A DNA stretch of 64,000 bases from Rhodococcus rhodnii NBRC 100604 (lineage in GTDB: Bacteria > Actinomycetota > Actinomycetes > Mycobacteriales > Mycobacteriaceae), in assembly GCF_001894925.1 (NCBI RefSeq), contig NZ_BCXD01000006.1:62001-126000 (forward strand), given 5' to 3'. This document shows positions 45,006 through 52,386 of the stretch, piece after piece (position 1 is the first letter of the stretch; the number at the start of each line of letters is the position of its first letter). A model generated the notes under the pieces. The model searched no databases. It saw only the letters and a list, made by a program, of their open reading frames with translations, and was not told where the DNA came from. The position numbers were made by a program, and so were the translations under genes.

Positions 45006-47282
45006 TTGACAGAGCCCGACCGACGCCGTGCCCGCGGGAGCGCATCCTCCGCACCGCGTACGGCACGCCGAGGATGGCGGCGCACCCGACGCATCGTCGC
45101 GGTGGCCGTCGTCGTCTTCCTGGTGGCACCGATCATGCTGTTCCTCCTCGCATACGTCCGCACGAGTGTTCCGGGGCCGACCGAGCTGAAGACGAATCAG
45201 GTCGCCTCGGTGCTGGCGAACGACGGCAGCGAGATCACGCGGATCGTGCCACCCGAGGGGAACCGCATCGAGGTACCGCTCAGCGACATTCCGGACTACG
45301 TGCGCGACGCCGTGCTCTCCGCCGAGGACCGCGACTTCTACGACAATCCCGGCTTCTCGGTGTCGGGATTCGCCCGCGCGGCCCGTGACAACGCCCTGGG
45401 ACGCGACAGCGCGGGCGGCGGCTCCACGATCACGCAGCAGTACGTCAAGAACGTGCTGGTCGGGACCGAACGCAATGTCTGGCGCAAGACGCGCGAGCTG
45501 GTGGCGTCGGCCAAGATGGCGCGGCAGTGGAGCAAGAGCGAGATCCTCGACGCGTATCTCAACACGATCTACTTCGGCCGCGGCGCGTACGGGATCGAGG
45601 CGGCGTCGCGAACCTTCTTCGGCAAGCACGTCGGCGAGCTCAGCGTCAGCGAGGCGGCAATGCTCGCCGGGATGATCCAGAGCCCCACGACGCTCGACCC
45701 GGCCACCGCGGGCGACCGCCTGCAGGAGCGCTGGAACTACGTGCTCGACGGCATGGCGACGATGGGCGTTCTCTCGCCGGCGGAGCGCACCCAGGTGGAG
45801 TTCCCGGCGCCGCTGCCCGACGACCCGCCCGACACCGCACCGCCGGGGCCGGAAGGGCTCGTTCAGCGTCAGGTCGTCGGCGAGATGCGTGCCGCCGGGA
45901 TCGATCAGCAGCAGATCGACACGGGTGGTCTGCAGATCACGACGACGATCGATCCCCGCGCGCAGCAGGCGGCCGTCGACGCCGCACGCAGCACCCTCGA
46001 GGGCCGGCCCGACGACCTGCGCACGGCGTCGGTCAGCATCGATCCGCGGACGGGTGCGGTCCGCGCCTACTACGGCGGCGACGACGGTTCGGGCTTCGAT
46101 TTCGCGCAGGCGCCGTTGCAGAACGGGTCGTCGTTCAAGCCGTTCGCACTGGCCGCGGGCCTCGAACAGGGAATCGGGCTCGGTGCGACGTTCTCGAGCG
46201 ATCCGATCACCGTCGCCGGCCTCACCGTCACCAACGTCGAAGGCGAATCGTGCGGGGTGTGCTCGATCGCCGAGGCGACGAAGCGCTCGCTCAACACGAG
46301 CTACTACCGGCTCATGATGACGATGGCCGACGGGCCGCAGGCGATCGCCGACGAAGCCCATCGCGCGGGCATCCCCGAGGAGATCCCGGGACTCGACGGC
46401 CGCTCGCTCAGCCACGAGGGCGGCGAACCCGAAGGAGGAATCGTGCTCGGGCAGTACCAGACCCGGCCGCTCGACATGGCCTCCGCATACGCGACGTTCG
46501 CGGCGTCGGGGACCTACCACTCGCCGTACTTCGTCCAGAAGGTCACGACGGCGGACGGCGAGGTACTCCTCGATCGCGGCGACCCCGAGGGCGAGCAGCG
46601 GATCGACCCCGCGATCGCCGACAGCGTCACGCAGGCGCTGCGTCCGGTCGCGGGGTATTCGCGCGGCCACGATCTCGCCGCCGGCAGGCCGTCGGCCGCG
46701 AAGACGGGGACCGCGCAGCTCGGGGAGACCGGGCAGAACAAGGACGCGTGGATGGTCGGATACACGCCGTCGCTGTCGACGGCGGTATGGGTCGGCACGC
46801 CCGAGGGCGGCCCGATCACCGCCGACGGTGGGCCGATCTACGGTTCCGGTCTTCCGTCGGACATCTGGAAGCGGACGATGGACGGCGCGCTCGGTGATTC
46901 GCCGAGCGAGAGTTTCCCGACGCCCGGACCGCTTCCGCCGCCGAAGTCGCGGGGCGACGCCCCGGTCCCCTCGCCCGAAACGGTGGTGACGCAGGAACGG
47001 ACGTCCGCTCGCGCGCCCGCCCCGGCGCCGGAACCCGAGCCCGTGCAACAGGCTCCGGTACAGCAGCAGGCGCCCGTCCAACAGCAGGCGCCGGTGCAGC
47101 AGGCGCCCGTCCAGCAGCAGCCGCCGGTGCAGCAGGCACCCGTCCAGCAGGCGCCGCCGCCCGTGCAGCAGGCCCCGCCCCCGGCGCCGGCCCCTGTCGA
47201 GATCCCGCCTCCCGCACCGGCACCGCCGCCCGCGCGTCAGGTCGAGATCCTGCCCGGAGTCGTCATCCCACTCCCCGGGTGA
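45006..47282 (+). CDS. Class A penicillin-binding protein (bifunctional PBP1)
   Basis: About 758 residues: cytoplasmic Arg-rich tail, one membrane anchor (near residues 30-52), GT51 transglycosylase and transpeptidase. GT51 motifs are AEDRDFYDNPGFS and GGSTITQQYVKN. Transpeptidase motifs are SSFK, SLN and KTGTA. A Pro/Gln-rich tail ends VEILPGVVIPLPG. GGGGAG fits a TTG at 45006 (8 nt). An in-frame ATG at 44982 is the alternative. It polymerises and crosslinks peptidoglycan. It is a paralogue of the PBP at 52387, sharing even the last C-terminal motif. It overlaps the convergent ABC-F gene by 20 nt. Confidence 0.93.
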   Translation: MTEPDRRRARGSASSAPRTARRGWRRTRRIVAVAVVVFLVAPIMLFLLAYVRTSVPGPTELKTNQVASVLANDGSEITRIVPPEGNRIEVPLSDIPDYVRDAVLSAEDRDFYDNPGFSVSGFARAARDNALGRDSAGGGSTITQQYVKNVLVGTERNVWRKTRELVASAKMARQWSKSEILDAYLNTIYFGRGAYGIEAASRTFFGKHVGELSVSEAAMLAGMIQSPTTLDPATAGDRLQERWNYVLDGMATMGVLSPAERTQVEFPAPLPDDPPDTAPPGPEGLVQRQVVGEMRAAGIDQQQIDTGGLQITTTIDPRAQQAAVDAARSTLEGRPDDLRTASVSIDPRTGAVRAYYGGDDGSGFDFAQAPLQNGSSFKPFALAAGLEQGIGLGATFSSDPITVAGLTVTNVEGESCGVCSIAEATKRSLNTSYYRLMMTMADGPQAIADEAHRAGIPEEIPGLDGRSLSHEGGEPEGGIVLGQYQTRPLDMASAYATFAASGTYHSPYFVQKVTTADGEVLLDRGDPEGEQRIDPAIADSVTQALRPVAGYSRGHDLAAGRPSAAKTGTAQLGETGQNKDAWMVGYTPSLSTAVWVGTPEGGPITADGGPIYGSGLPSDIWKRTMDGALGDSPSESFPTPGPLPPPKSRGDAPVPSPETVVTQERTSARAPAPAPEPEPVQQAPVQQQAPVQQQAPVQQAPVQQQPPVQQAPVQQAPPPVQQAPPPAPAPVEIPPPAPAPPPARQVEILPGVVIPLPG
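47043..47180 (+). repeat. In-frame tandem repeat encoding QQAPVQ units
   Basis: About eight imperfect copies of a unit coding for VQQAP or VQQQAP in the C-terminal wall-spanning tail of the PBP. Length variation between strains would be expected. Confidence 0.75.
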
Positions 47283-48966
47283 GGGCGGAGACGAGCGCGA
47301 CGTGCTTACCGCGCAGCCGCGCTCGCATCCGGCGATCGTGCGTCACGATCACGACGGCGCCGGGGAACACGTCGAGCGCCGCCTCGAGGTCCTCGATCAC
47401 GGCGGGCGACAGGTGATTCGTCGGCTCGTCGAACAGGAGCAGATCGGCACCGGACGTCACCACGACAGCGAGGTCGAGGCGGCGGCGCTGACCGTACGAC
47501 AGGGACGTCTCCGGTCGGTCCAGGCCCCGGTCCTCGAACAGCCCGAGCGCCAGCAGGGTCGGCCGCGCATCGTCGAGATGGAGTTCCGCGCGCGCCGCGA
47601 ACGCCTCCGCGAGCGTCCGGCCCGAGGCGGACGGCAGGACGTGCTGACGCAGGTAGGCGACTCGTCCCCGTACGTGAACGTCGCCGGCGTCCGGCTCCAC
47701 CTCGCCCGCGAGCACGTCGAGCAGGGTCGTCTTGCCCGCCCCGTTGCGCCCCGTCACGACGACGCGGCCGTCGCGCGGAACGTCGAACGCATCGAGTGTG
47801 AGCCGTCCGCCGACGCGGAGCCCACACACCCGCACCGCACCGTCACCGCTGGTCGAGGGCAGGTCACGGCCGTCGAACGACGGCGTGAACCGTAGCGGAT
47901 CGGGCGGCGGTGCAACGGGATCCGAGGTCAGCCGCTCGAGGCGTTCCTTGGCGTTCGCGATCCTGCTCCGAGCGCCGTGATCCCGCCCGCGGGCACGGAA
48001 GGCGCCGTGCCCGAACCCGGACTTCGGAGCCTTGCGCGGAATCGCGTCGAGCCGTGCGGCGTTCGACTCCACCAGGGTCGCACTCCGTTCGAGTTCTGCT
48101 CGCCAGTCCTCGTACTGCTGGAGCCGCCGTCGACGCTCGGTCGCTTTCGCGGCGAGGTAGCCGTCGTATCCGTCGCCGTAGCGGCGGACCGAGCCTTCGG
48201 CGACCTCGAGCACGACCGAGGTGAGTCGCGCCAGGAACTCGCGGTCGTGCGTCACGGCGAGGACGGTTCCCGTGTGACCCGCGAGCCGCCGCTCGAGCCA
48301 GTGCACCGCATCGTCGTCGAGATCGTTGGTGGGCTCGTCGAGGAGAAGGAGCTCCGCGTGGGAGGCCAGCGCGGCGGCGAGCGCGACTCGCGCTCGCTCA
48401 CCACCGGAGAGCGTCGCGAACCCGCTCGACAGGTCGAGGCCGGGAAGGCCCAGTGCAGCAAGTCCTTCGGCGACACGACGATCGGCGGTGTATCCGTCGC
48501 GAGCGTCGAGTTCGTCCGTCGCGGCGCGATACTCGCACAGCAGCAGGTCGAGATCGGTCGGCGCGCTGGCCGCGATCTGCTCCTCGAGTGACCGCAGTCG
48601 CCGTTCGAGGGCGCGAAGATCGGCCAGCACATGATCGATCGCATCCTGCACGGTCGATCCGGGCGGTAGCTCCAGTGATTGAGCGGCGTGGGCGATTCCA
48701 CCGGGAGCGACGACGCGGACATCGCCGCTGCCGGGACGGATCGCACCGGCGATCAGGCCCAGCAGAGTGGATTTGCCGGCGCCGTTCTCACCGATGACGC
48801 CCACCGTCTCGCCGGGGGTGACGGAGAAGGACACGTCCCGCAGGACGACGCGGTCGGGGTAGCGCAGGGTGACGCCGTCGAGAACGAGTTGCGACGGCGA
48901 CGCAGTGCGTGCAGAGACAGTGGGCGCAGAAACAGTGGTTGCAGAAACAGAGGGTGCAGGATGCAT
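47263..48966 (-). CDS. ABC-F family ATPase (antibiotic-resistance type)
   Basis: A 567-residue soluble protein with two ABC domains and no membrane segments. First domain: Walker A GENGAGKST, signature LSGGERARVAL, Walker B LLLLDEPTNDLDD. Second: GRNGAGKTT, a reduced signature LSYGQRRRLDL, and LLFDEPTNHLS. The linker has the charged coiled-coil expected of ribosome-protecting ABC-F proteins. The ATG at 48966 has GGAG 7 nt upstream. The upstream region holds a leader ORF, two hairpins and a WhiB7-like promoter, as for inducible macrolide/lincosamide-type factors. M. tuberculosis Rv1473 is a possible counterpart. Confidence 0.9.
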   Translation of the reverse strand: MHPAPSVSATTVSAPTVSARTASPSQLVLDGVTLRYPDRVVLRDVSFSVTPGETVGVIGENGAGKSTLLGLIAGAIRPGSGDVRVVAPGGIAHAAQSLELPPGSTVQDAIDHVLADLRALERRLRSLEEQIAASAPTDLDLLLCEYRAATDELDARDGYTADRRVAEGLAALGLPGLDLSSGFATLSGGERARVALAAALASHAELLLLDEPTNDLDDDAVHWLERRLAGHTGTVLAVTHDREFLARLTSVVLEVAEGSVRRYGDGYDGYLAAKATERRRRLQQYEDWRAELERSATLVESNAARLDAIPRKAPKSGFGHGAFRARGRDHGARSRIANAKERLERLTSDPVAPPPDPLRFTPSFDGRDLPSTSGDGAVRVCGLRVGGRLTLDAFDVPRDGRVVVTGRNGAGKTTLLDVLAGEVEPDAGDVHVRGRVAYLRQHVLPSASGRTLAEAFAARAELHLDDARPTLLALGLFEDRGLDRPETSLSYGQRRRLDLAVVVTSGADLLLFDEPTNHLSPAVIEDLEAALDVFPGAVVIVTHDRRMRARLRGKHVALVSALTRGVG

Positions 48967-49028
48967 CGCGTACTCCGGAGCACAGGCGGCCGAGATCGAT
49001 TCGGCCGAGATCGGGAAGGGGTCGCCCA

Positions 49029-49079
49029 CGCACATCCCCGGAGGATGTGCGCGCTCAGGACCCGCCGCAGCCTGCGGCG
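49029..49079 (-). promoter_or_regulatory. Two hairpins forming a putative attenuator upstream of the ABC-F gene
   Basis: Hairpin one, 49063-49079, has a 7-bp stem CGCCGCA/TGCGGCG with a 3-nt loop. Hairpin two, 49029-49051, has a 9-bp stem CGCACATCC/GGATGTGCG with a 5-nt loop. They begin 8 nt after the stop of a 6-codon leader ORF and end 62 nt before the ABC-F start. The layout suits ribosome-stalling control by antibiotics. Confidence 0.55.
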
Positions 49080-49086
49080 TCCCGAT

Positions 49087-49107
49087 CTAGCTGTTCAAAG
49101 TGCCCAT
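49087..49107 (-). CDS. Putative 6-residue leader peptide (MGTLNS)
   Basis: ATG-GGC-ACT-TTG-AAC-AGC-TAG. It has no Shine-Dalgarno, but the ATG lies 7 nt after a good -10, so it would be translated from a leaderless 5' end. The hairpins follow directly. Probably a regulatory upstream ORF whose translation controls the ABC-F gene. Confidence 0.5.
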   Translation of the reverse strand: MGTLNS

Positions 49108-49114
49108 GTGCAGC

Positions 49115-49151
49115 AACGTAACACCGCTGCTCCCCGGTGTCACCCGATTTT
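49115..49151 (-). promoter_or_regulatory. Promoter with WhiB7-type architecture
   Basis: On the minus strand: AAAAT, 3 nt, -35 GTGACA (49138-49143), 17-nt spacer, -10 TACGTT (49115-49120), then 7 nt to the leader ATG. An AT-rich block 3 nt upstream of the -35 is the described hallmark of WhiB7-dependent promoters, and ABC-F resistance genes belong to the WhiB7 regulon in mycobacteria. Confidence 0.55.
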
Positions 49152-49167
49152 CCCGCCCCGAGACGCG

Positions 49168-49207
49168 CAATGCGCCCGGCGAGTCGTGAGACTCACCGGG
49201 CGCATTG
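49168..49207 (-). terminator. Terminator after the inositol-phosphate synthase gene
   Basis: A long hairpin: 12 paired bases (CAATGCGCCCGG with CCGGGCGCATTG), one C/A mismatch, GAGTC/GACTC and a 4-nt loop GTGA. It lies 27 nt after the stop of the minus-strand gene. Confidence 0.8.
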
Positions 49208-49233
49208 TGGAAAACACTTCACCCGAAGGTGAC

Positions 49234-50328
49234 TCACTCGCCGGAGATGAACACCTCGAGCTCGGCGCGTGCCTTGTCGTCCGCCATCTGGACCGGCGGG
49301 GACTTCATGAGGTACGACGACGCGGGCAGGATCGGTCCGCCGATGCCGCGGTCCTTCGCGATCTTCGCGGCGCGGATCGCGTCGATGATGATGCCCGCCG
49401 AGTTCGGCGAGTCCCACACCTCGAGCTTGTACTCCAGGTTGAGCGGGGCGTCACCGAAGGCGCGGCCCTCGAGGCGCACGTACGCCCACTTGCGGTCGTC
49501 GAGCCACTCGACGTAGTCCGACGGGCCGATGTGGACGTTGCGGTCGTGGATCTTGCCCGCGAGCGAACCGGTGAGGTTCGACGTCACGGCCTGCGTCTTG
49601 GAGACCTTCTTCGACTCGAGGCGCTCGCGCTCGAGCATGTTCTTGAAGTCCATGTTGCCGCCGACGTTCAGCTGGTACGTGCGGTCGAGCACGACACCGC
49701 GATCCTCGAACAGCTTCGCCATGACGCGGTGCGTGATGGTCGCGCCGACCTGCGACTTGATGTCGTCGCCGACGATCGGGACACCGGCATCCTCGAACTT
49801 CTTCGCCCACTCGGGATCCGAGGCGATGAAGACGGGCAGGGCGTTGACGAACGCGACACCCGCGTCGATCGCGCACTGCGCGTAGAACTTGTCGGCCTCT
49901 TCGGATCCGACGGGCAGGTACGACACGAGGACGTCGACCTCGGCGTCCTTCAGTGCCTTCACGACGTCGACCGGCTCGGCGTCGGAGACCTCGATGGTCT
50001 GCGAGTAGTACTTGCCGATGCCGTCGAGCGTCGGGCCACGCTGGACGACGACGTCGCTCGGCGGGACGTCGGCGATCTTGATGGTGTTGTTCTCGCTCGC
50101 GTTGATGGCCTCGGCGAGGTCGAACCCGACCTTCTTCGCGTCGACGTCGAACGCGGCGACGAACTGGACGTCGCGGACGTGGTAGCGACCGAACTTGACG
50201 TGCATGAGGCCGGGGACGATGGCGTTCTCGTCCGCATCCTTGTAGTACTGCACGCCCTGGACCAGGGACGAGGCACAGTTCCCCACGCCCACAATGGCTA
50301 CGCGCACCGCGGTGCTGTTCTCACCCAT
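49234..50328 (-). CDS. ino1: Inositol-3-phosphate synthase
   Basis: A 364-residue NAD-dependent synthase making inositol-3-phosphate from glucose-6-phosphate. It feeds phosphatidylinositol, lipomannans and mycothiol. The Rossmann start is [19 protein letters not shown]. Conserved [25 protein letters not shown] and the C-terminal [13 protein letters not shown] block are present. The ATG at 50328 follows AAGGAG and overlaps the end of the PadR gene, so the two are coupled. The same PadR-ino1 pair occurs in M. tuberculosis (Rv0047c-Rv0046c). Confidence 0.95.
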   Translation of the reverse strand: MGENSTAVRVAIVGVGNCASSLVQGVQYYKDADENAIVPGLMHVKFGRYHVRDVQFVAAFDVDAKKVGFDLAEAINASENNTIKIADVPPSDVVVQRGPTLDGIGKYYSQTIEVSDAEPVDVVKALKDAEVDVLVSYLPVGSEEADKFYAQCAIDAGVAFVNALPVFIASDPEWAKKFEDAGVPIVGDDIKSQVGATITHRVMAKLFEDRGVVLDRTYQLNVGGNMDFKNMLERERLESKKVSKTQAVTSNLTGSLAGKIHDRNVHIGPSDYVEWLDDRKWAYVRLEGRAFGDAPLNLEYKLEVWDSPNSAGIIIDAIRAAKIAKDRGIGGPILPASSYLMKSPPVQMADDKARAELEVFISGE

Positions 50329-50878
50329 GGTCGGGTTCTCCTTCTTTCTTGGGTGCTGGTGTCGACTGCTCGGCGGCGATGAGTTCGTTGAGCCAGCGCA
50401 CTTCGCGCTCGCTCGACTCGAGGCCGAGCTGATGGAGCTGACGCGTGTAGCGATCGAGGGAACCGCTCGCCCGTGAGACCGCGTCGCGGAGCCCCTCACG
50501 GCGCTCCTCGACCTGCCGGCGACGGCCTTCGAGGATGCGCATCCGCGCCTCGGCCGGCGTGCGGCTGAAGAACGCGAGGTGCACACCGAATCCGTCGTCG
50601 GTGTAGTTCTGCGGTCCCGTGTCGGCGACGAGCTCGGAAAAACGCTTCTCGCCGAGTGCGGTGAGCTGGTAGACGCGGCGTGCTCGGCGCTTCGTCGCGC
50701 CGGACGCGTCCGCGTCCTCCTCGATCAGTCCGTCCGCTTGCATGCGTCGCAGCGTCGGGTACAGCGACCCGTAGGAGAACGCACGGAACGCTCCCAACAG
50801 GCCGGTCAATCGCTTGCGCAGCTCGTAGCCGTGCATGGGCGACTGGAGGAGGAGCCCGAGAATGGCCAGTTCGAGCAT
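50321..50878 (-). CDS. PadR-family regulator
   Basis: A 185-residue PadR protein: winged helix beginning [23 protein letters not shown] with [18 protein letters not shown], and a helical dimerisation tail. AGGAGG lies 6 nt before the ATG. It is first in the PadR-ino1 operon and probably autoregulates it through the repeats just upstream. Confidence 0.92.
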   Translation of the reverse strand: MLELAILGLLLQSPMHGYELRKRLTGLLGAFRAFSYGSLYPTLRRMQADGLIEEDADASGATKRRARRVYQLTALGEKRFSELVADTGPQNYTDDGFGVHLAFFSRTPAEARMRILEGRRRQVEERREGLRDAVSRASGSLDRYTRQLHQLGLESSEREVRWLNELIAAEQSTPAPKKEGEPDHG

Positions 50879-50944
50879 CCGTCACCTCCTGAACACCCAG
50901 ATCGAACCGATCGTGAATCGTCGATGCGAACGCACAATGTATCG

Positions 50945-50982
50945 CACCGATATATACGAACATAGACTACACCGATAGGTGT
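50945..50982 (-). promoter_or_regulatory. PadR-ino1 promoter/operator region
   Basis: An AT-rich island holds two direct copies of CACCGATA (plus strand, 50945-50952 and 50970-50977, exactly 25 nt apart). The second copy is embedded in the perfect inverted repeat ACACC-GATA-GGTGT. It lies 67-104 nt upstream of the PadR start. Confidence 0.5.
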
Positions 50983-51008
50983 GACAAACAGTCCGGGGTA
51001 TCGGGGTG

Positions 51009-51491
51009 TCAGCCTGCGGTGGTGCGCAACGCCGGCGGAGGGCCTGCGTATGCGGCCAGCAGCTGCCGTGTCGCGTCGTCGATCGGCCACGGCTGCCCCG
51101 TCGCCCGCGTCGCGAGGACGACCGTCGAGTCGAAGATCGCGGCCGGTTCGTCCGAGCTGCGGCCGTACGCGTGTGCGGCCACCGAGAAGCTCGTCCGGCC
51201 GATCCGCGGCACCCACAGGTCGAGCCGCACGGGCTCCTCGTCGGGGAAGATCTCGCGGCGGTACTCGACGACGTTGCGCGCGACGAGCGTCGTCACGACG
51301 TCGAGAACGGGACGCAGCACGCCGCCTCGGCCGGGGCGTCCGGCGAGGAACGCCGTGCGCGCCTCGTCGAGATAGCGGAGGAACGACACGTTGTTGACGT
51401 GCCCGGACGGGCTGCGATCGGAGAGCCGGATGCGGAACTCCTCCGTGTAGCGGGAGCGCACCGTCTCGGGGTCGGGGGTGGGAGCGTTCAC
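51009..51491 (-). CDS. Hotdog-fold acyl-CoA thioesterase
   Basis: A 160-residue 4HBT-type thioesterase with RLSDRSPSGHVNNVSFLRYLDEAR, where the usual catalytic Asp of 4HBT (DxxGHVNN) is replaced by SPSGHVNN. It is probably still active, as many relatives vary here. The acyl substrate is unknown. It lies upstream of the PadR gene on the same strand but the PadR promoter separates them. Confidence 0.85.
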   Translation of the reverse strand: MNAPTPDPETVRSRYTEEFRIRLSDRSPSGHVNNVSFLRYLDEARTAFLAGRPGRGGVLRPVLDVVTTLVARNVVEYRREIFPDEEPVRLDLWVPRIGRTSFSVAAHAYGRSSDEPAAIFDSTVVLATRATGQPWPIDDATRQLLAAYAGPPPALRTTAG

Positions 51492-51534
51492 GTCGTCACT
51501 CTGTCACTGCCACCCGCGGTCGTTGCTGCCGCGG

Positions 51535-51765
51535 TCATTGCTGGTCGGCAGGGTCGTCGGCCGCCTCGCCGTGGGTCACGATCCGGGAGAGCTCGCGCAG
51601 TGTCGATGCCGCGGCGATACGGTCGCGCCGCTCCGCGTACTCCGCTTCACCCAGTTCGTCGCGGATCTCGTCGAGCCTGGCGTGCGCTGCGGCGCGATCG
51701 CCGGGCCGTGCCGTCATCGGCGCGCGAGCGGCCCGCCGGGCGAACGGGCGGAAGCGAGGTGACAC
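51535..51765 (-). CDS. Small DUF1707-like protein
   Basis: A 76-residue basic-then-acidic protein. The section TARPGDRAAAHARLDEIRDELGEAEYAERRDRI resembles, with spacing differences, the DUF1707/SHOCT-like helical hairpin (described here in two parts: TARPGDRAAAHARLDEIR at residues 18-35, then GEAEYAERRDRI). The GTG at 51765 has no Shine-Dalgarno but TACGAT lies 8 nt upstream, suggesting a leaderless start. An internal ATG at 51717 is the alternative. Function unknown. Confidence 0.65.
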   Translation of the reverse strand: MSPRFRPFARRAARAPMTARPGDRAAAHARLDEIRDELGEAEYAERRDRIAAASTLRELSRIVTHGEAADDPADQQ

Positions 51766-51830
51766 GAAAAACGATCGTAGTCGGGTGCGCCCCGGGGCCG
51801 GAATGTCGCCGACTTCCGTACTCTGGTCAC
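51766..51830. promoter_or_regulatory. Compact divergent promoter with two leaderless -10 elements
   Basis: In 65 nt, TACGAT (minus, 51774-51779) serves the DUF1707-like gene with 8 nt to its GTG. TACTCT (plus, 51819-51824) serves the DUF5318 gene with 6 nt to its GTG. Neither gene has a Shine-Dalgarno. Confidence 0.45.
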
Positions 51831-52250
51831 GTGCGTTCAGAGCGGCAGATCGTGGACTATGCGCTTCAGCGGCGATCGCTGCTGGCCGCAGTCCGTGCGG
51901 GCCGCGTCCGGGTCGCGCAGGTGTGCGACGCCGACCCCTATCTGTTGCGCGCCGCGAAGTTCCACGGCCGCGCCACCGACGTCGCGTGCCCGGTGTGTCG
52001 TAAAGAACAGCTGACCCACGTCTCCTGGGTTTTCGGAGAGAAGTTGGGTAGCGTCTCTGGCTCGGCTCGCACGCCCGACGAGATCACTCGCATGTCCGGA
52101 ACCGAAGAAGAGTTCACGGTGCACGTCGTCGAGGTGTGCCGGACGTGCCGCTGGAACCATCTGGTGCAGTCGTACGCCCTCGGCAGGCCGCCGCAACCCA
52201 AGCGCACGCGCGGTTCGAGGCCACCGGACCGGCGCACCGCGATCGAATAG
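51831..52250 (+). CDS. DUF5318-family protein
   Basis: A 139-residue protein matching the conserved actinobacterial family found directly upstream of ponA1 (M. tuberculosis Rv0049). It has two CxxC pairs (VACPVCRKEQLTH and VEVCRTCRWNH), suggesting a zinc ribbon. The GTG start appears leaderless. It precedes the PBP gene by 136 nt. Molecular function unknown. Confidence 0.85.
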   Translation: MRSERQIVDYALQRRSLLAAVRAGRVRVAQVCDADPYLLRAAKFHGRATDVACPVCRKEQLTHVSWVFGEKLGSVSGSARTPDEITRMSGTEEEFTVHVVEVCRTCRWNHLVQSYALGRPPQPKRTRGSRPPDRRTAIE

Positions 52251-52386
52251 CACCCCGGAGCCGACGCAACCGGCGCCGGGACAACTGCGTTCACCCAGGT
52301 AACGATTCGGCCACATCAGGCGAAAACGGCACACGAGACGATCAGGCAGGACTGCGCAACAGCCCGACTGGACTGGAGACAGGTAC

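Noticed and set aside
47043-47180. Possible CRISPR or intergenic tandem repeat
   Set aside because: The repeats are in frame, encode Gln-Ala-Pro units of the PBP tail and have no spacers.
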